The notes under the pieces were generated by a model. The model searched no databases and had not been told where the DNA came from. It was given only the letters and a program-made list of their open reading frames with translations. Source: Streptomyces sp. NBC_00440 (GTDB lineage: Bacteria; Actinomycetota; Actinomycetes; Streptomycetales; Streptomycetaceae). Taken from it: a DNA stretch of 64,000 nucleotides. Location of the stretch: the NCBI RefSeq assembly GCF_036014215.1, contig NZ_CP107921.1, positions 6,817,501-6,881,500 of the forward strand, read 5' to 3'. Made by a program: the position numbers and the translations under genes. Shown here piece after piece: positions 26,597-35,342 of this stretch (its first letter is position 1; each line of letters opens with the position of its first letter).

Positions 26597-27295
26597 GTGA
26601 ACGACCCGATGCCCACAGCCGCGCTGCTGACCGGGCTCCAGCTCACCGACTCGGCCTTCCCCAGCGGCTACTACACGCTCTCCCACGGTCTGGAGGGCTT
26701 CCAGCAGGCCCGTGCGGTGACCCCGCGCACCCTGCCCGGCCTCCTGAACGACCTGCTGCGCCACAGCGCGGGGCCGTCCGACGCCACCGCGCTCGCGCTC
26801 GCGCACCGCGCCGTCACCGCCGGCGACTGGGCGGAGGTGACGGCCGTCGAGCAGCGGCTGCACGCCACCAAACTGGGCCGTGAGGCCCGGCAGGCCTGTG
26901 TCCGTACCGGGCGGCAGCTCCTCGACCTGGCGGCGGAGGTGTACGGAACCCCGGAGATCGAGCAGTACCGCACCCTCTACCGGGACGGCGCCGTGCGCGG
27001 CTGCCAGCCGGTCGTCGCCGCCGCGGTCCACGCCGGCAACACGGTGTCCGTACGGCAGGCGGTCACCTGCGAACTGTTCGCCTTCGCGGCAAGTTTCGTG
27101 GGGGCCGCCCTACGGCTCCGGCTGACCGACCACCGCCAGGCGCAGGTCGTACTGCACCGGGCGGTGCCGGTCATCGAGGAGACCGCGGAAGCCGCCCTGG
27201 AGCGGGAGCTGTCCGACATCGGCGGCTTCGTTCCGGTGGCGGACATCATGGCCGGCCGTCATGAGCGGGCGGAGGCCCGGCTGTTCGCCAGCTAG
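26597..27295 (+). CDS. ureF: Urease accessory protein UreF
   Basis: A 232-residue all-helical accessory protein that with UreD and UreG delivers nickel to UreC. Family features are 'LQLTDSAFPSGYYTLSHGLE' and 'ELFAFAASFVGAALRLRLTDH'. GTG 26597 follows AAGGAG. It is followed by a strong hairpin before ureG. Confidence 0.93.
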   Translation: MNDPMPTAALLTGLQLTDSAFPSGYYTLSHGLEGFQQARAVTPRTLPGLLNDLLRHSAGPSDATALALAHRAVTAGDWAEVTAVEQRLHATKLGREARQACVRTGRQLLDLAAEVYGTPEIEQYRTLYRDGAVRGCQPVVAAAVHAGNTVSVRQAVTCELFAFAASFVGAALRLRLTDHRQAQVVLHRAVPVIEETAEAALERELSDIGGFVPVADIMAGRHERAEARLFAS

Positions 27296-27310
27296 GCGGA
27301 GCGCGGCACG

Positions 27311-27354
27311 CGGTGCTGTCCCGGCCGTGCGGCCGTACCGCCGGGACAGCACCG
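27311..27354 (+). terminator. 15-bp hairpin between ureF and ureG
   Basis: CGGTGCTGTCCCGGC (27311-27325) and GCCGGGACAGCACCG (27340-27354) form a perfect stem with a 14-base loop. It starts 16 bases after ureF and ends 43 bases before ureG, so it lies inside the operon and may act as a partial terminator or an RNA-stability element. Confidence 0.6.
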
Positions 27355-27396
27355 GGCGCCACCCACCCGAAGACACCACACCAGAGAAGGATCATC

Positions 27397-28086
27397 ATGC
27401 ACGACCCCATGCAGGCCCGGCACCACCACAGCCACGACGAACTCCTGCGGCGCCCGAAGGACGGCGTCCTGCGGGTAGGGATCGCAGGTCCGGTCGGCTC
27501 GGGGAAGACGGCTCTGATCGAGGCGCTCGTCCCCGTACTGTTCGCGCGCGGCCGTACCCCGGCCGTCATCACCAACGACATCTTCACCTCCGAGGACGCC
27601 GCCCACGTCCGGCGCACGCTCGACGGGATCCTGGACGCGGACCGGATCGTCGGCGTCGAGACCGGGGCCTGCCCGCACACCGCGGTCCGGGACGACCCGA
27701 CGATGAACCAGGCGGCGGCCGACGAGCTCCTGGAGCGCCACCCCGACGTGGACACGCTGCTCTTCGAGAGCGGCGGCGACAACCTGACGCTCACCTTCAG
27801 TCCCGCACTGGTCGACCTCTTCCTGTTCGTCCTCGACACGGCCGAGGGCGACAAGATGCCGCGCAAGCGGGGCCCCGGCATCACCGAGTGCGAACTGCTC
27901 GTCATCAACAAGGTCGACATCGCCCAGTACGTGCGGTGCAACCTGGAGACCATGGAGTCGGACGCCCTCAAGGTCCGGGAGGGGCGGCCCGTGGTGCTGA
28001 CCAACTCCCTCACCGGCGACGGCCTCGACACCATCGCCGACTTCATCCTGGCCCACGAAGCCGCCCAGGAGGCGGCTCCCGCGTGA
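27397..28086 (+). CDS. ureG: Urease accessory GTPase UreG
   Basis: A 229-residue SIMIBI-class GTPase that drives nickel insertion. P-loop 'GIAGPVGSGKTAL' (~27-39), 'VITNDIFTSEDAAH', the metal-binding CPH motif in 'ETGACPHTAVRDDPTMN', 'FESGGDNLTLTFSP' and guanine motif 'LVINKVDIAQYV'. The N-terminus is histidine-rich ('HDPMQARHHHSHDE'), which may bind nickel in place of the absent UreE. ATG 27397 follows AAGGAT. The stop overlaps ureD (GTGA). Confidence 0.95.
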   Translation: MHDPMQARHHHSHDELLRRPKDGVLRVGIAGPVGSGKTALIEALVPVLFARGRTPAVITNDIFTSEDAAHVRRTLDGILDADRIVGVETGACPHTAVRDDPTMNQAAADELLERHPDVDTLLFESGGDNLTLTFSPALVDLFLFVLDTAEGDKMPRKRGPGITECELLVINKVDIAQYVRCNLETMESDALKVREGRPVVLTNSLTGDGLDTIADFILAHEAAQEAAPA

Positions 28087-29024
28087 CCACGGCGCCCGCG
28101 CGGCTGGATCCCGCGCACTACGAACCCCGGCGGACACCGGCCCGGCTGCTCGGCCTGGCCGGTCCGGCGGACACCCTGGCCGCCGGGCGCCCCGGCAAGG
28201 TCGGCCTGCTCGAACTGCGCTACGCGCGCGTCGGCGACCGCACCGAACTCGTCGACCGCTACCAGAAGTCGCCGCTGCAGATCATGCGGCCGCTGTACAT
28301 CGACCCGCACCGGCCCGACCTGCCGGTGACCTATCTGATGTCGACCGGCGGCGGCATCCTCCAGGCCGACCGCAACCGGATCGACATCGACTGCGGCCCC
28401 GGCACCTCCGTGCACCTGACGACGCAGGCCGCCACCAAGGTGCACCGCATGGAGTTCGACCACGCGACCCAGATGGTCAACCTGACTGTGGGGGAGGGCA
28501 GTTACGTCGAGTACTTGCCCGATCCGCTGATCCCGTACCGGGACGCGCGTTTCTACCAGCACACCCTGGTGACGGCCGATCCGTCGGCGACCGTACTCCT
28601 CGGCGAGACGATCGCGGCCGGGCGGCTGGCCCGGGACGAACGGCACGCCTACCGGATGCTCTTCAGTGACCTGGAGGTCCAGCGCCCCGACGGCACGCTG
28701 CTGGCGGCCGACACCGTACGCCTCGAACCGCACGGCCCGGGCGGGGTGACAGGACCCGCGGTCTTCGCGGGTCATGACCTGATGGCCTCGCTGTATGTGC
28801 TCACACCGCTGGCCCCCGCCGCCCTGGTCGCCGACACCCTCCACGAGGCGCTGGCGGCCACCGGCCTGGTCTTCGGCGTGAGCGTGCTGCCCGACGACAC
28901 GGGCGCGTGGGTGCGCGTGATGGGAAGCGACTCCCCGGCCGTCACCCGTGCGCTGCGTGCCGCGTGGGATGCCGTACGCCGCCTGCTCATCGGGGTGCCG
29001 GCGCCGGACCTGCGCAAGACCTGA
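28083..29024 (+). CDS. ureD: Urease accessory protein UreD
   Basis: A 313-residue UreD/UreH scaffold that binds apo-urease with UreF and UreG. Family motifs are 'YLMSTGGGILQADRNRIDI', 'TTQAATKVHRM' and 'YLPDPLIPYRDARFYQHT'. GTG 28083 overlaps the ureG stop by four bases. It is the last gene of the urease operon and converges with a response regulator six bases away. Confidence 0.93.
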   Translation: MTTAPARLDPAHYEPRRTPARLLGLAGPADTLAAGRPGKVGLLELRYARVGDRTELVDRYQKSPLQIMRPLYIDPHRPDLPVTYLMSTGGGILQADRNRIDIDCGPGTSVHLTTQAATKVHRMEFDHATQMVNLTVGEGSYVEYLPDPLIPYRDARFYQHTLVTADPSATVLLGETIAAGRLARDERHAYRMLFSDLEVQRPDGTLLAADTVRLEPHGPGGVTGPAVFAGHDLMASLYVLTPLAPAALVADTLHEALAATGLVFGVSVLPDDTGAWVRVMGSDSPAVTRALRAAWDAVRRLLIGVPAPDLRKT

Positions 29025-29030
29025 CGGCGG

Positions 29031-29687
29031 CTACGGAATGAGACGCTGCTCCTTCGCCGTCGCGACGGCCCCCGCCCGCGTCTCGACGCCCAGCTTGCTG
29101 TAGATACGGCCCAGATGGGTCTTCACGGTCGCCTCGCTGATGAACAGGGCACGGGCGATGTCGCGGTTGCCGAGGCCGTGGGCGAGCTGGCCGAGGATGT
29201 CCAGTTCCCGGGGGGTGAGCGAGGGCCGGGGGCTGCGCATCCGGGCCATCACCCGGCTGGCGACCGGAGGGGAGAGCGCGGTGCGGCCCTGTGCTGCCGC
29301 GTGGATGGCGTCGAAGAGTTCATCGGGGCGCACGGCCTTCAGCAGATAACCCGTCGCGCCGGCCTCGATGGCCCGGGTGATGTCCGCGTCCGTGTCGTAC
29401 GTGGTGAGGACCAGCACATGCGGGCCGCCCGGGGGGACCGCGGCGGACGTGATGCGGCGGGTGGTCTCGACGCCGTCGATACCCGCGCCCAGCTGGAGGT
29501 CCATGAGGACGACATCGGGGACCAGCCCGGCGGCGAGCGTCACGGCCTCCTCCCCGGTGCCGGCCTCGCCGACCACCTCGATGCCGGGGGCGCTGCCGAG
29601 CAGGGCGAGCACGCCCGCGCGGACGACGACGTGGTCGTCGCAGACGACGATCCGCACCCGCCCCGAGACCTCGGACGGGGTGCTCAC
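29031..29687 (-). CDS. NarL/FixJ-type response regulator
   Basis: A 218-residue regulator. The receiver domain (~10-130) has the acidic pair 'CDDHVVVRAG' (17-18), phospho-acceptor Asp63 in 'VVLMDLQLGAG', 'VLTTYDTD' and 'GYLLKAVRPDEL'. The LuxR-type HTH (~153-215) reads 'LTPRELDILGQLAHGLGNRD' onward. GTG 29687 overlaps the end of the upstream kinase remnant by four bases, as in normal kinase-regulator pairs. The partner kinase has lost its sensor and phosphorylation domains, so this regulator is an orphan or is cross-activated. Confidence 0.9.
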   Translation of the reverse strand: MSTPSEVSGRVRIVVCDDHVVVRAGVLALLGSAPGIEVVGEAGTGEEAVTLAAGLVPDVVLMDLQLGAGIDGVETTRRITSAAVPPGGPHVLVLTTYDTDADITRAIEAGATGYLLKAVRPDELFDAIHAAAQGRTALSPPVASRVMARMRSPRPSLTPRELDILGQLAHGLGNRDIARALFISEATVKTHLGRIYSKLGVETRAGAVATAKEQRLIP

Positions 29688-30163
29688 GGGCTCTCCGGTG
29701 GAGCCGTCGGCGCGGGTGTGGCCAGGGGGACCGACACGGACAGTACGGTGCCGCGGCCCGGAGCCGACTCGACGGTGAGGGTGCCGCCGAGCTGCCGGGC
29801 GCGCGCCCGGATCGGGGGCAGGCCGTGCCCGCGCAGATCCTCTCCGCGCCGATCCTGCCCGTGCGGATCCTCTCCGCGCCGACCCTGCCCGTGTGCGGAC
29901 GACCGCGCCCCGGGCCGCTCGGGGTCGAAGCCCCGGCCGTCGTCCGCGATGTCGAGGACCACCTGGTCGTCCAGGCTGGTCAGGGTGAGTGCGGCGGTGG
30001 TGGCACCGGAGTGCTCGCGTACGTTGGCCAGCCCGCCCTGGGCGATCCGCAGCCCGCACTTGACAGCCCGTCCGACCTCGGGCGGGCCTCTCCTGCACAC
30101 CGTGCCGGAGGGCTCCCGGAGGATCTTCCGAGCATCCGGGCCGGGCAGGCCGCCCCCGTACAA
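29684..30163 (-). pseudogene. Remnant of a sensor histidine kinase (C-terminal ATPase domain only)
   Basis: Similarity to NarL-family kinases is seen only from about 30085 downward: N-box-like 'RIAQGGLANVREHSGAT', G1 'DIADDGRGFDPERPG', 'GHGLPPIRARARQLGGTLTV' and the terminal 'PGRGTVLSVSVPL'. Sensor, membrane helices and the HisKA_3 phosphorylation helix are missing, and the ~25 residues before 30085 show no family match. The ATP-lid is lengthened by a 10-residue duplication. The frame still ends on the response regulator start, so an upstream deletion probably removed the rest of the gene. Confidence 0.75.
29836..29895. repeat. 30-bp tandem duplication inside the kinase remnant
   Basis: Two 30-base copies (29836-29865 and 29866-29895) beginning GATCCTCTCCGCGCCGA, differing at three positions. 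They encode a repeated decapeptide (core GRRGEDPHGQ / DRRGEDLRGH) in the ATP lid. Confidence 0.8.
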
Positions 30164-30444
30164 CCAAACCCCTGCGACGTTTCCCTGGAGGTGTCCACAG
30201 GATCACATCTGCGAGCTTTTTGGTTGATGGGACGAGCATTAGCCAGCTGATTTACGTCAAGGCTATGGCAGATGCAGTATGTGGGGTGACGGATTCCCGG
30301 TAGGTGCGGAGGCGAAGACGGTGGCTGGTGTCGCGGAGAGGTCCGAGGTGCGGGAGCCGTCGGGCGGATTCACCGCGTCCGCCGGGTGGTCCGGCCTTCC
30401 CTCCTTCCCTGATTTCCTGCTCACGAGGCGAGGTTTGGATCTTC

Positions 30445-31263
30445 ATGGATGTCCGCAGCTCTGATGGCAGCGCCGGTGATGTCGACTACGGCAGCTTCGG
30501 CACCGGCTACGCGAACTACCGGCGGCCCGATCCCCGGATCGCCCAGGTCATCGCCGACGCTCTGGGCGGTGCCCGGAAGGTCGTCAACGTGGGTGCGGGA
30601 GCGGGTTCGTACGAGTCCGCCGCAGTGGCCGTCACGGCGGTCGAGCCGTCCGAGTCGATGCGGGCGCAGCGGTCCACGGGTCTGCCCAGGGCGGTGGACG
30701 CGGTCGCGGAGAACCTGCCGTTCGCGGACGGGGAGTTCGACGGGGCGATGACTCTCTTCAGCGTGCACCAATGGTCCGACGTCGACGTGGGTCTGCGGGA
30801 GATGCGCCGGGTGACACGTGGCCCGGTGGCCGTACTGACCTGCGATCCGGGACTGGTCAGGGACTTCTGGCTGTACGAGTACGCCCCCGAGGTCCTGGAT
30901 ACCGAGGCGCGGCGCTACCCTGCGCTCGGGACGATGGCCGAGGCCCTCGGCGGCACCGTCGACGTACAGGCCGTGCCGATCCCGCTGGACTGCACGGACG
31001 GGTTCAACGAGGCGTACTACGGCCGCCCGGAGATGCTGCTCGACCCGGCCGCCCGGCAGGCGTGCTCGGCCTGGAGTTTCGTGGACGACGGGGTGCGCGA
31101 GCGGTTCACGGACCGGCTGCGCGCGGATCTGGACTCCGGAGCGTGGGACGCGCGCTTCGGTCACCTGCGCAGCCAGTCGCACTACGAGGGATCGCTCGTT
31201 ATCGTGCGTGCGACACCGCAAGATGCCCAGGAAACAGAGGAACAGCACCATGGCGGTACCTGA
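30445..31263 (+). CDS. Class I SAM-dependent methyltransferase (type 11)
   Basis: A 272-residue methyltransferase. SAM motif I is 'VVNVGAGAGSYESA' (~42-55), the acidic loop 'TAVEPSESMRAQR', and motif III-IV 'AENLPFADGEFDGAMTLFSVHQW' resembles UbiE/type 11 enzymes. ATG 30445 is preceded by a weak GAGG; the 280 bases upstream back to the kinase remnant hold an A+T-rich stretch (30215-30285) that probably contains its promoter. The end overlaps the M24 peptidase start by 14 bases. The substrate is unknown. Confidence 0.85.
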   Translation: MDVRSSDGSAGDVDYGSFGTGYANYRRPDPRIAQVIADALGGARKVVNVGAGAGSYESAAVAVTAVEPSESMRAQRSTGLPRAVDAVAENLPFADGEFDGAMTLFSVHQWSDVDVGLREMRRVTRGPVAVLTCDPGLVRDFWLYEYAPEVLDTEARRYPALGTMAEALGGTVDVQAVPIPLDCTDGFNEAYYGRPEMLLDPAARQACSAWSFVDDGVRERFTDRLRADLDSGAWDARFGHLRSQSHYEGSLVIVRATPQDAQETEEQHHGGT

Positions 31264-31954
31264 TCGGATGGACGAGCAACTGCGCGCGCTCGGGCTGGTG
31301 GAGGCGCAGCGCAAGGCGGTGGCCCTCTTCGCGGAGGTCGAGACCCGGCGCCTGGTGGCGCCGGGCGCCGGTGAGCGGGAGGTCAGCGACCGGATCCGGG
31401 ACCTCGCGAACGAGATGTTCGGGACGACGAAGCACTGGCACAAGCGGATCGTCCGCTCCGGCCCGCACACGATGTTCCCGTACCAGGAGAATCCGCCGGA
31501 CCGGATGATCGGTGCGGACGACATCGCGTTCGCCGACTTCGGCCCGATCTTCGAGGAGTACGAGGCGGACTTCGGACGCACCTTCGTCCTCGGCGGCGAC
31601 CCGCACAAGCAGCGGCTGCGCGACGACCTGGCGACGGTGTTCGCGGCGGGCCGGGAGGCGTTCCGGGCGGACCCGGACATCACGGGGCAGCAGCTGTACG
31701 CGCAGGTCGAGCGGCTGGCCGCCGAAGCGGGCTGGACGCTGGGCGGCTGGCACGCGGGCCATCTGGTCGGCGAGTTCCCGCACGAGACGATCGACGGGGC
31801 GAAGGCGGAGTCGTACATCACGCCGGACAACGACACCCCGCTCCGCCGCACCGACCGCGCCGGGTGGCGCTGCCACTGGATCCTGGAGATCCATCTGGTC
31901 GACGAGGAGAACCGCTTCGGTGGTTTCTACGAGCAGCTTCTCGACCTCGCCTGA
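31250..31954 (+). CDS. M24 family metallopeptidase-like protein
   Basis: A 234-residue pita-bread-fold protein like aminopeptidase P/creatinase catalytic domains but with no N-terminal domain. Candidate metal ligands are the two aspartates in 'DIAFADFGPIFEEYEADFGR', His in 'GGWHAGHLVGEFPHE' and Glu in 'WILEIHLVDEENRFGGFYEQ'. The final metal Glu region is atypical, so activity as a peptidase is uncertain. ATG 31250 follows GAGGAA. It overlaps the methyltransferase gene, so the two are probably one functional pair. Confidence 0.8.
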   Translation: MAVPDRMDEQLRALGLVEAQRKAVALFAEVETRRLVAPGAGEREVSDRIRDLANEMFGTTKHWHKRIVRSGPHTMFPYQENPPDRMIGADDIAFADFGPIFEEYEADFGRTFVLGGDPHKQRLRDDLATVFAAGREAFRADPDITGQQLYAQVERLAAEAGWTLGGWHAGHLVGEFPHETIDGAKAESYITPDNDTPLRRTDRAGWRCHWILEIHLVDEENRFGGFYEQLLDLA

Positions 31955-32062
31955 CGCCAGGAACAGAAGGAACTGCGTTCATCCGCAGTGAAGTTGGTGT
32001 GGGAAGCTGTCGGCAACCGCTCGCCGGCGTGGAGCCGGGGCGGTCGTCGAGAGGGGCGCAGC

Positions 32063-32860
32063 GTGACACAGGGCGGCTTCCGTGCCGAGGGGATCGACAC
32101 CAGCAGGCCGCACCCCGCGCGGATCTACGACTACCTGCTGGGCGGCAAGGACAACTACCAGGTCGACCAGCAGGCCGCCGAGGAACTCGCCGCCGCGGCG
32201 CCCGAGGTGCGGATCGGGGTACGGGCGAACCGTGCCTTCCTGCGGCGCGCCGTCAGATATGTGCTCGGCAGCGGCGTCCGGCAGATCCTCGATATCGGCA
32301 CCGGGCTGCCCACCTCGCCCAATGTGCACGAGACCGCCCGGGAAGTGGCGCCGGACGTGCGCATCGCGTACGTCGACAACGACCCCATCGTGAACGCACA
32401 TGCCAACGCGCTGCTCAGCCGCTCCGGCGCGACCAGCGTCGTGCTCGCCGACCTGCGCGACCCGCAAGCCATCCTGCACCACCCCGACATCCGCCGGGTC
32501 ATCGACTTCGACGAGCCGGTCGCCGTGCTCCTCATCGCCATCCTCCACTTCCTCACCGAAGCCGAGAAGCCCGAGCAGGTCGTCGCCACCCTGCGCGACG
32601 CGCTGCCGGCCGGCAGCTTCCTGGTGCTCTCGCACGCCACGAGCGACTTCGCCGACCGAAGCGCGGCCCAGGCCGTCTACAACAACGCCACCGCCACCCT
32701 GAACCTGCGCTCCCGGGCCGAGGTGGAGCGGTTCTTCGACGGCTTCGAACTCGTCGGACCCGGCCTGGCCCAGGTGCCGTTCTGGCGCCCGGACACCCCG
32801 CCGCCGGCCGGGTCCGACGAGATCGGCTTCTACGGCGGGGTGGCCCGCAAGACCGGCTGA
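32063..32860 (+). CDS. DUF574-type SAM-dependent methyltransferase
   Basis: A 265-residue member of the S-adenosylmethionine methyltransferase family (PF04672) that is expanded in streptomycetes. The signature 'HPARIYDYLLGGKDNYQVDQ' lies near the N-terminus, followed by 'QILDIGTGLPTSPNVHE', 'AYVDNDPIVNAHANALL' and 'VAVLLIAILHFLTE'. GTG 32063 follows GAGGGG. Substrates of this family are largely unknown. It is the third gene in the strand run with the type 11 methyltransferase and M24 protein. Confidence 0.9.
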   Translation: MTQGGFRAEGIDTSRPHPARIYDYLLGGKDNYQVDQQAAEELAAAAPEVRIGVRANRAFLRRAVRYVLGSGVRQILDIGTGLPTSPNVHETAREVAPDVRIAYVDNDPIVNAHANALLSRSGATSVVLADLRDPQAILHHPDIRRVIDFDEPVAVLLIAILHFLTEAEKPEQVVATLRDALPAGSFLVLSHATSDFADRSAAQAVYNNATATLNLRSRAEVERFFDGFELVGPGLAQVPFWRPDTPPPAGSDEIGFYGGVARKTG

Positions 32861-32915
32861 CCTGCTGGCCCGTTGGCGCGTTGAACCGTCGAACCGGCTA
32901 GTGGGGAAGGGGAGT

Positions 32916-33977
32916 TCACCGCACTGACCCCGCCTGCCCGCCGCCGCCGTTCAGCACGGCGGGGGATGTCGCGTCGTGGATGAGGATGTGCGGGGTGCCG
33001 GTGCCGTCGGCCGGGGTCGCCCATACGTCCCAGCCGCCGCCGGAACCGCGTGGCCGGCCGTACATCACGGTGTGTCCGTCCAGCCAGGCCGCCTGGTCGT
33101 CGATGCTGTGGATCTCGGCGAGTGGGGTCTCCCGCATGGTTGCCAGGTCCAGGACGTACAGCCGCCAGGGGCGGTTGGCGCTGGCGTTGACGCGTTTCTT
33201 GAACACGATGCGGGTGCCGTCGGGTGACAGGGACGGGCATTCGGCGTTGGTGCGCAGGGTGCGCGCCGCCCACTTCCGGTAGTCGCCCTTGACCAGGTAG
33301 GTGCGGCCACCGGTACGTACCGTGGCGTAGAAGGTGTTGTCGTCGGCGGCGAAGTTGACGCCCCAGTAGTTCACGTCCGCCGCGTGGTACGGCTTGCCTT
33401 CGAGCGTGAGCGGGATCCGTTCGATGTTGCTCCGGAGCCTGCCGGTCCTGGTGTCCAGGATCGACGTACGGGTGGAGAAGTCGTCGCGGAGGTAGGAGTC
33501 GCCCTGGACGAACGTGGTCCAGGACAGCATCGCGCCGCTGGCGGAGACCCGGGCGCGGTTGGGGAAACCGGCGGCCTTGATCTGGCGGGTCCGGTGCATG
33601 TCGCGGTCGAGGACACTGACGTAGGTCGCCGGCACCGGCCCTTTGCGCTGCAGGCAGATGCCGGTGCCGTGGGCGGTGTAGAGGCGGTCGCAGCGCGCCG
33701 CCCCGGTTGTTCTGGCGCCGCCGGGGCGCGCGGTGGACACGGTCGCGGCATGGCCGAAACCGGCGCCCGGCGCGGTGTCGCGGAACAGGATCCGGCCCGG
33801 CCTGTCCAGTTGGATGCGGCCGGCAGGACCGGCAGCGGTGTCGTCCCGCGAGTGCATGACGTAACCGGTGATGGTGGTGGCCAGGACCAGAGCGGTCACG
33901 ACCAGGACCAGCACCCTCGTCCGGGTGCTCATGCCTGGATCCTTCGGGGAGTTCGCGGCGTTCGTCTGCGGGCTCAT
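32916..33977 (-). CDS. Membrane-anchored beta-propeller (TolB-like) protein
   Basis: A 353-residue protein with one N-terminal membrane helix ('VLVLVVTALVLATTITGYV', ~22-40), then an extracytoplasmic region with TolB/WD-like blades ('CPSLSPDGTRIVFKKRV', 'LYVLDLATMRETPLAEIHSI', 'WDVWATPADGTGTPHILI'). The start overlaps the MFS transporter stop by four bases (ATGA); an internal ATG at 33932 is an alternative. A role as accessory or sensor protein to the transporter is possible but unproven. Confidence 0.75.
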   Translation of the reverse strand: MSPQTNAANSPKDPGMSTRTRVLVLVVTALVLATTITGYVMHSRDDTAAGPAGRIQLDRPGRILFRDTAPGAGFGHAATVSTARPGGARTTGAARCDRLYTAHGTGICLQRKGPVPATYVSVLDRDMHRTRQIKAAGFPNRARVSASGAMLSWTTFVQGDSYLRDDFSTRTSILDTRTGRLRSNIERIPLTLEGKPYHAADVNYWGVNFAADDNTFYATVRTGGRTYLVKGDYRKWAARTLRTNAECPSLSPDGTRIVFKKRVNASANRPWRLYVLDLATMRETPLAEIHSIDDQAAWLDGHTVMYGRPRGSGGGWDVWATPADGTGTPHILIHDATSPAVLNGGGGQAGSVR

Positions 33978-35239
33978 GTGCGGCTGCCTTCTTCACGGAG
34001 CGGGAGGATCCACAGCGCGGCGAGTACCGCCGTCACCAGGGCGGCGAGCGCCAGCGCGAGCGCCGCGTGCAGCCCCCAGAGGGTCCAGGCGGCGCCGAAC
34101 AGTACCGAGGAGGCCAGCATCGCCACGGACTGGCCCGTCTGGATCAGTGCCATGCCGCTGGCGCGCAGTTCCACCGGCAGCAGCGGTCCGACGGCGGCCA
34201 TCAGAACCCCGTCGGTGGCCGCGTAGAACAGGCCGTGCAGGACGAGCGTGGTGATCAGCAGAGCAGCTCCACCGACCGGGCCGAACAGCAGCAGATACGC
34301 GCCGAGCAGCGCCACGTACCCGCCGGTGAACACCCGTAGCCTGCCGAGCCGGTCGGCCAGTTGCCCGAACGGGACCGCCAGCAGCAGATAGGTGGCCGTC
34401 GTGCCCAGCGGCAGCAGCGGGAAGTATTCGACGGCGATGTCCAGGCGCTCCTGGAGCAGCAGGTAGACGAACGAGTCGCTCAGCGCCACCGTGCCCAGCA
34501 GGGCCGCGCCGATGCAAACCCGGCGGAAGCGCGGCAGCAGGAGGAGCCGGAGCGCGGCGCGGACGGTCACGCCCTGCGGGCCGACCAGGGCCTCGCGCCG
34601 GTCGCGGACCGTCAGGGCCAGCACCACCACCGCGAACGCCGCGATGCAGAAGCTCGCGACGAACACCGTGTCGTACCGGTCCGGATCTGCCATGAGCAGC
34701 GCGAACGCGACCAGCGGACCGAGGAAGGCGCCGGTGGTGTCCAGCGCACGATGGATGCCGAACGAGCGGCCCAGCGTCCCGGGGGTGCTGCTGAGTGAGA
34801 TCAGCGCGTCCCGCGGTCCGGTGCGCAGGCCCTTGCCCGTACGGTCGGCGGCGATCACCGCGCCCAGGGCGGGCACGGACGCGCCTGCGGCGAACAGGCC
34901 CAGTTTGCACAGGGCGGACAGGGCGTACCCGCTGCCCGCCACGAGTTTGCGCCGCTGCCAGCGGTCCGCGGCGTGCCCTCCGGCCAGGCGTACGAGAGCG
35001 GTGATCCCGAAGTACATGCCGTTGAGAGCGCCGAACTGGAGGGGGCTCAGGCCGAGGGTGAAGATGACGTACATCGGCAGGACCGCGGTGATCATCTCCG
35101 ACGAGATGTCGGTGATCAGGCTGACCGACCCCAGTGCCACCACATTGGGTGCCACGGCCGCCCGCGCCCGTCCGGGCCCCGGCCGCGCGACCCCGGCGGT
35201 GCCGGGCGCCGGGGTGGACCGGCTCGATGAGACGTACAT
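33974..35239 (-). CDS. MFS transporter
   Basis: A 421-residue transporter with 12 predicted helices after a ~30-residue tail. The A-loop motif is 'GGHAADRWQRRKLVAGSGY', and 'TGKGLRTGPRDALIS' is the conserved segment of the TetA/ 'RDALI' group of efflux carriers. 'FGQLADRLGRLRVFTGGY' repeats the motif in the second half. Cotranscribed with the beta-propeller protein. The substrate is unknown; drug or metabolite export is likely by family. Confidence 0.85.
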   Translation of the reverse strand: MYVSSSRSTPAPGTAGVARPGPGRARAAVAPNVVALGSVSLITDISSEMITAVLPMYVIFTLGLSPLQFGALNGMYFGITALVRLAGGHAADRWQRRKLVAGSGYALSALCKLGLFAAGASVPALGAVIAADRTGKGLRTGPRDALISLSSTPGTLGRSFGIHRALDTTGAFLGPLVAFALLMADPDRYDTVFVASFCIAAFAVVVLALTVRDRREALVGPQGVTVRAALRLLLLPRFRRVCIGAALLGTVALSDSFVYLLLQERLDIAVEYFPLLPLGTTATYLLLAVPFGQLADRLGRLRVFTGGYVALLGAYLLLFGPVGGAALLITTLVLHGLFYAATDGVLMAAVGPLLPVELRASGMALIQTGQSVAMLASSVLFGAAWTLWGLHAALALALAALVTAVLAALWILPLREEGSRT

Positions 35240-35342
35240 GGCTGTCCTCCCTGCTGGCTTCTGCTGACTGCGCCGCGCCGGGCCTGAACCCCTGCGCCGG
35301 CTGAACTGCCGTGCTGCTGGGCTGTTGTGCCCGCTTTCTGAG

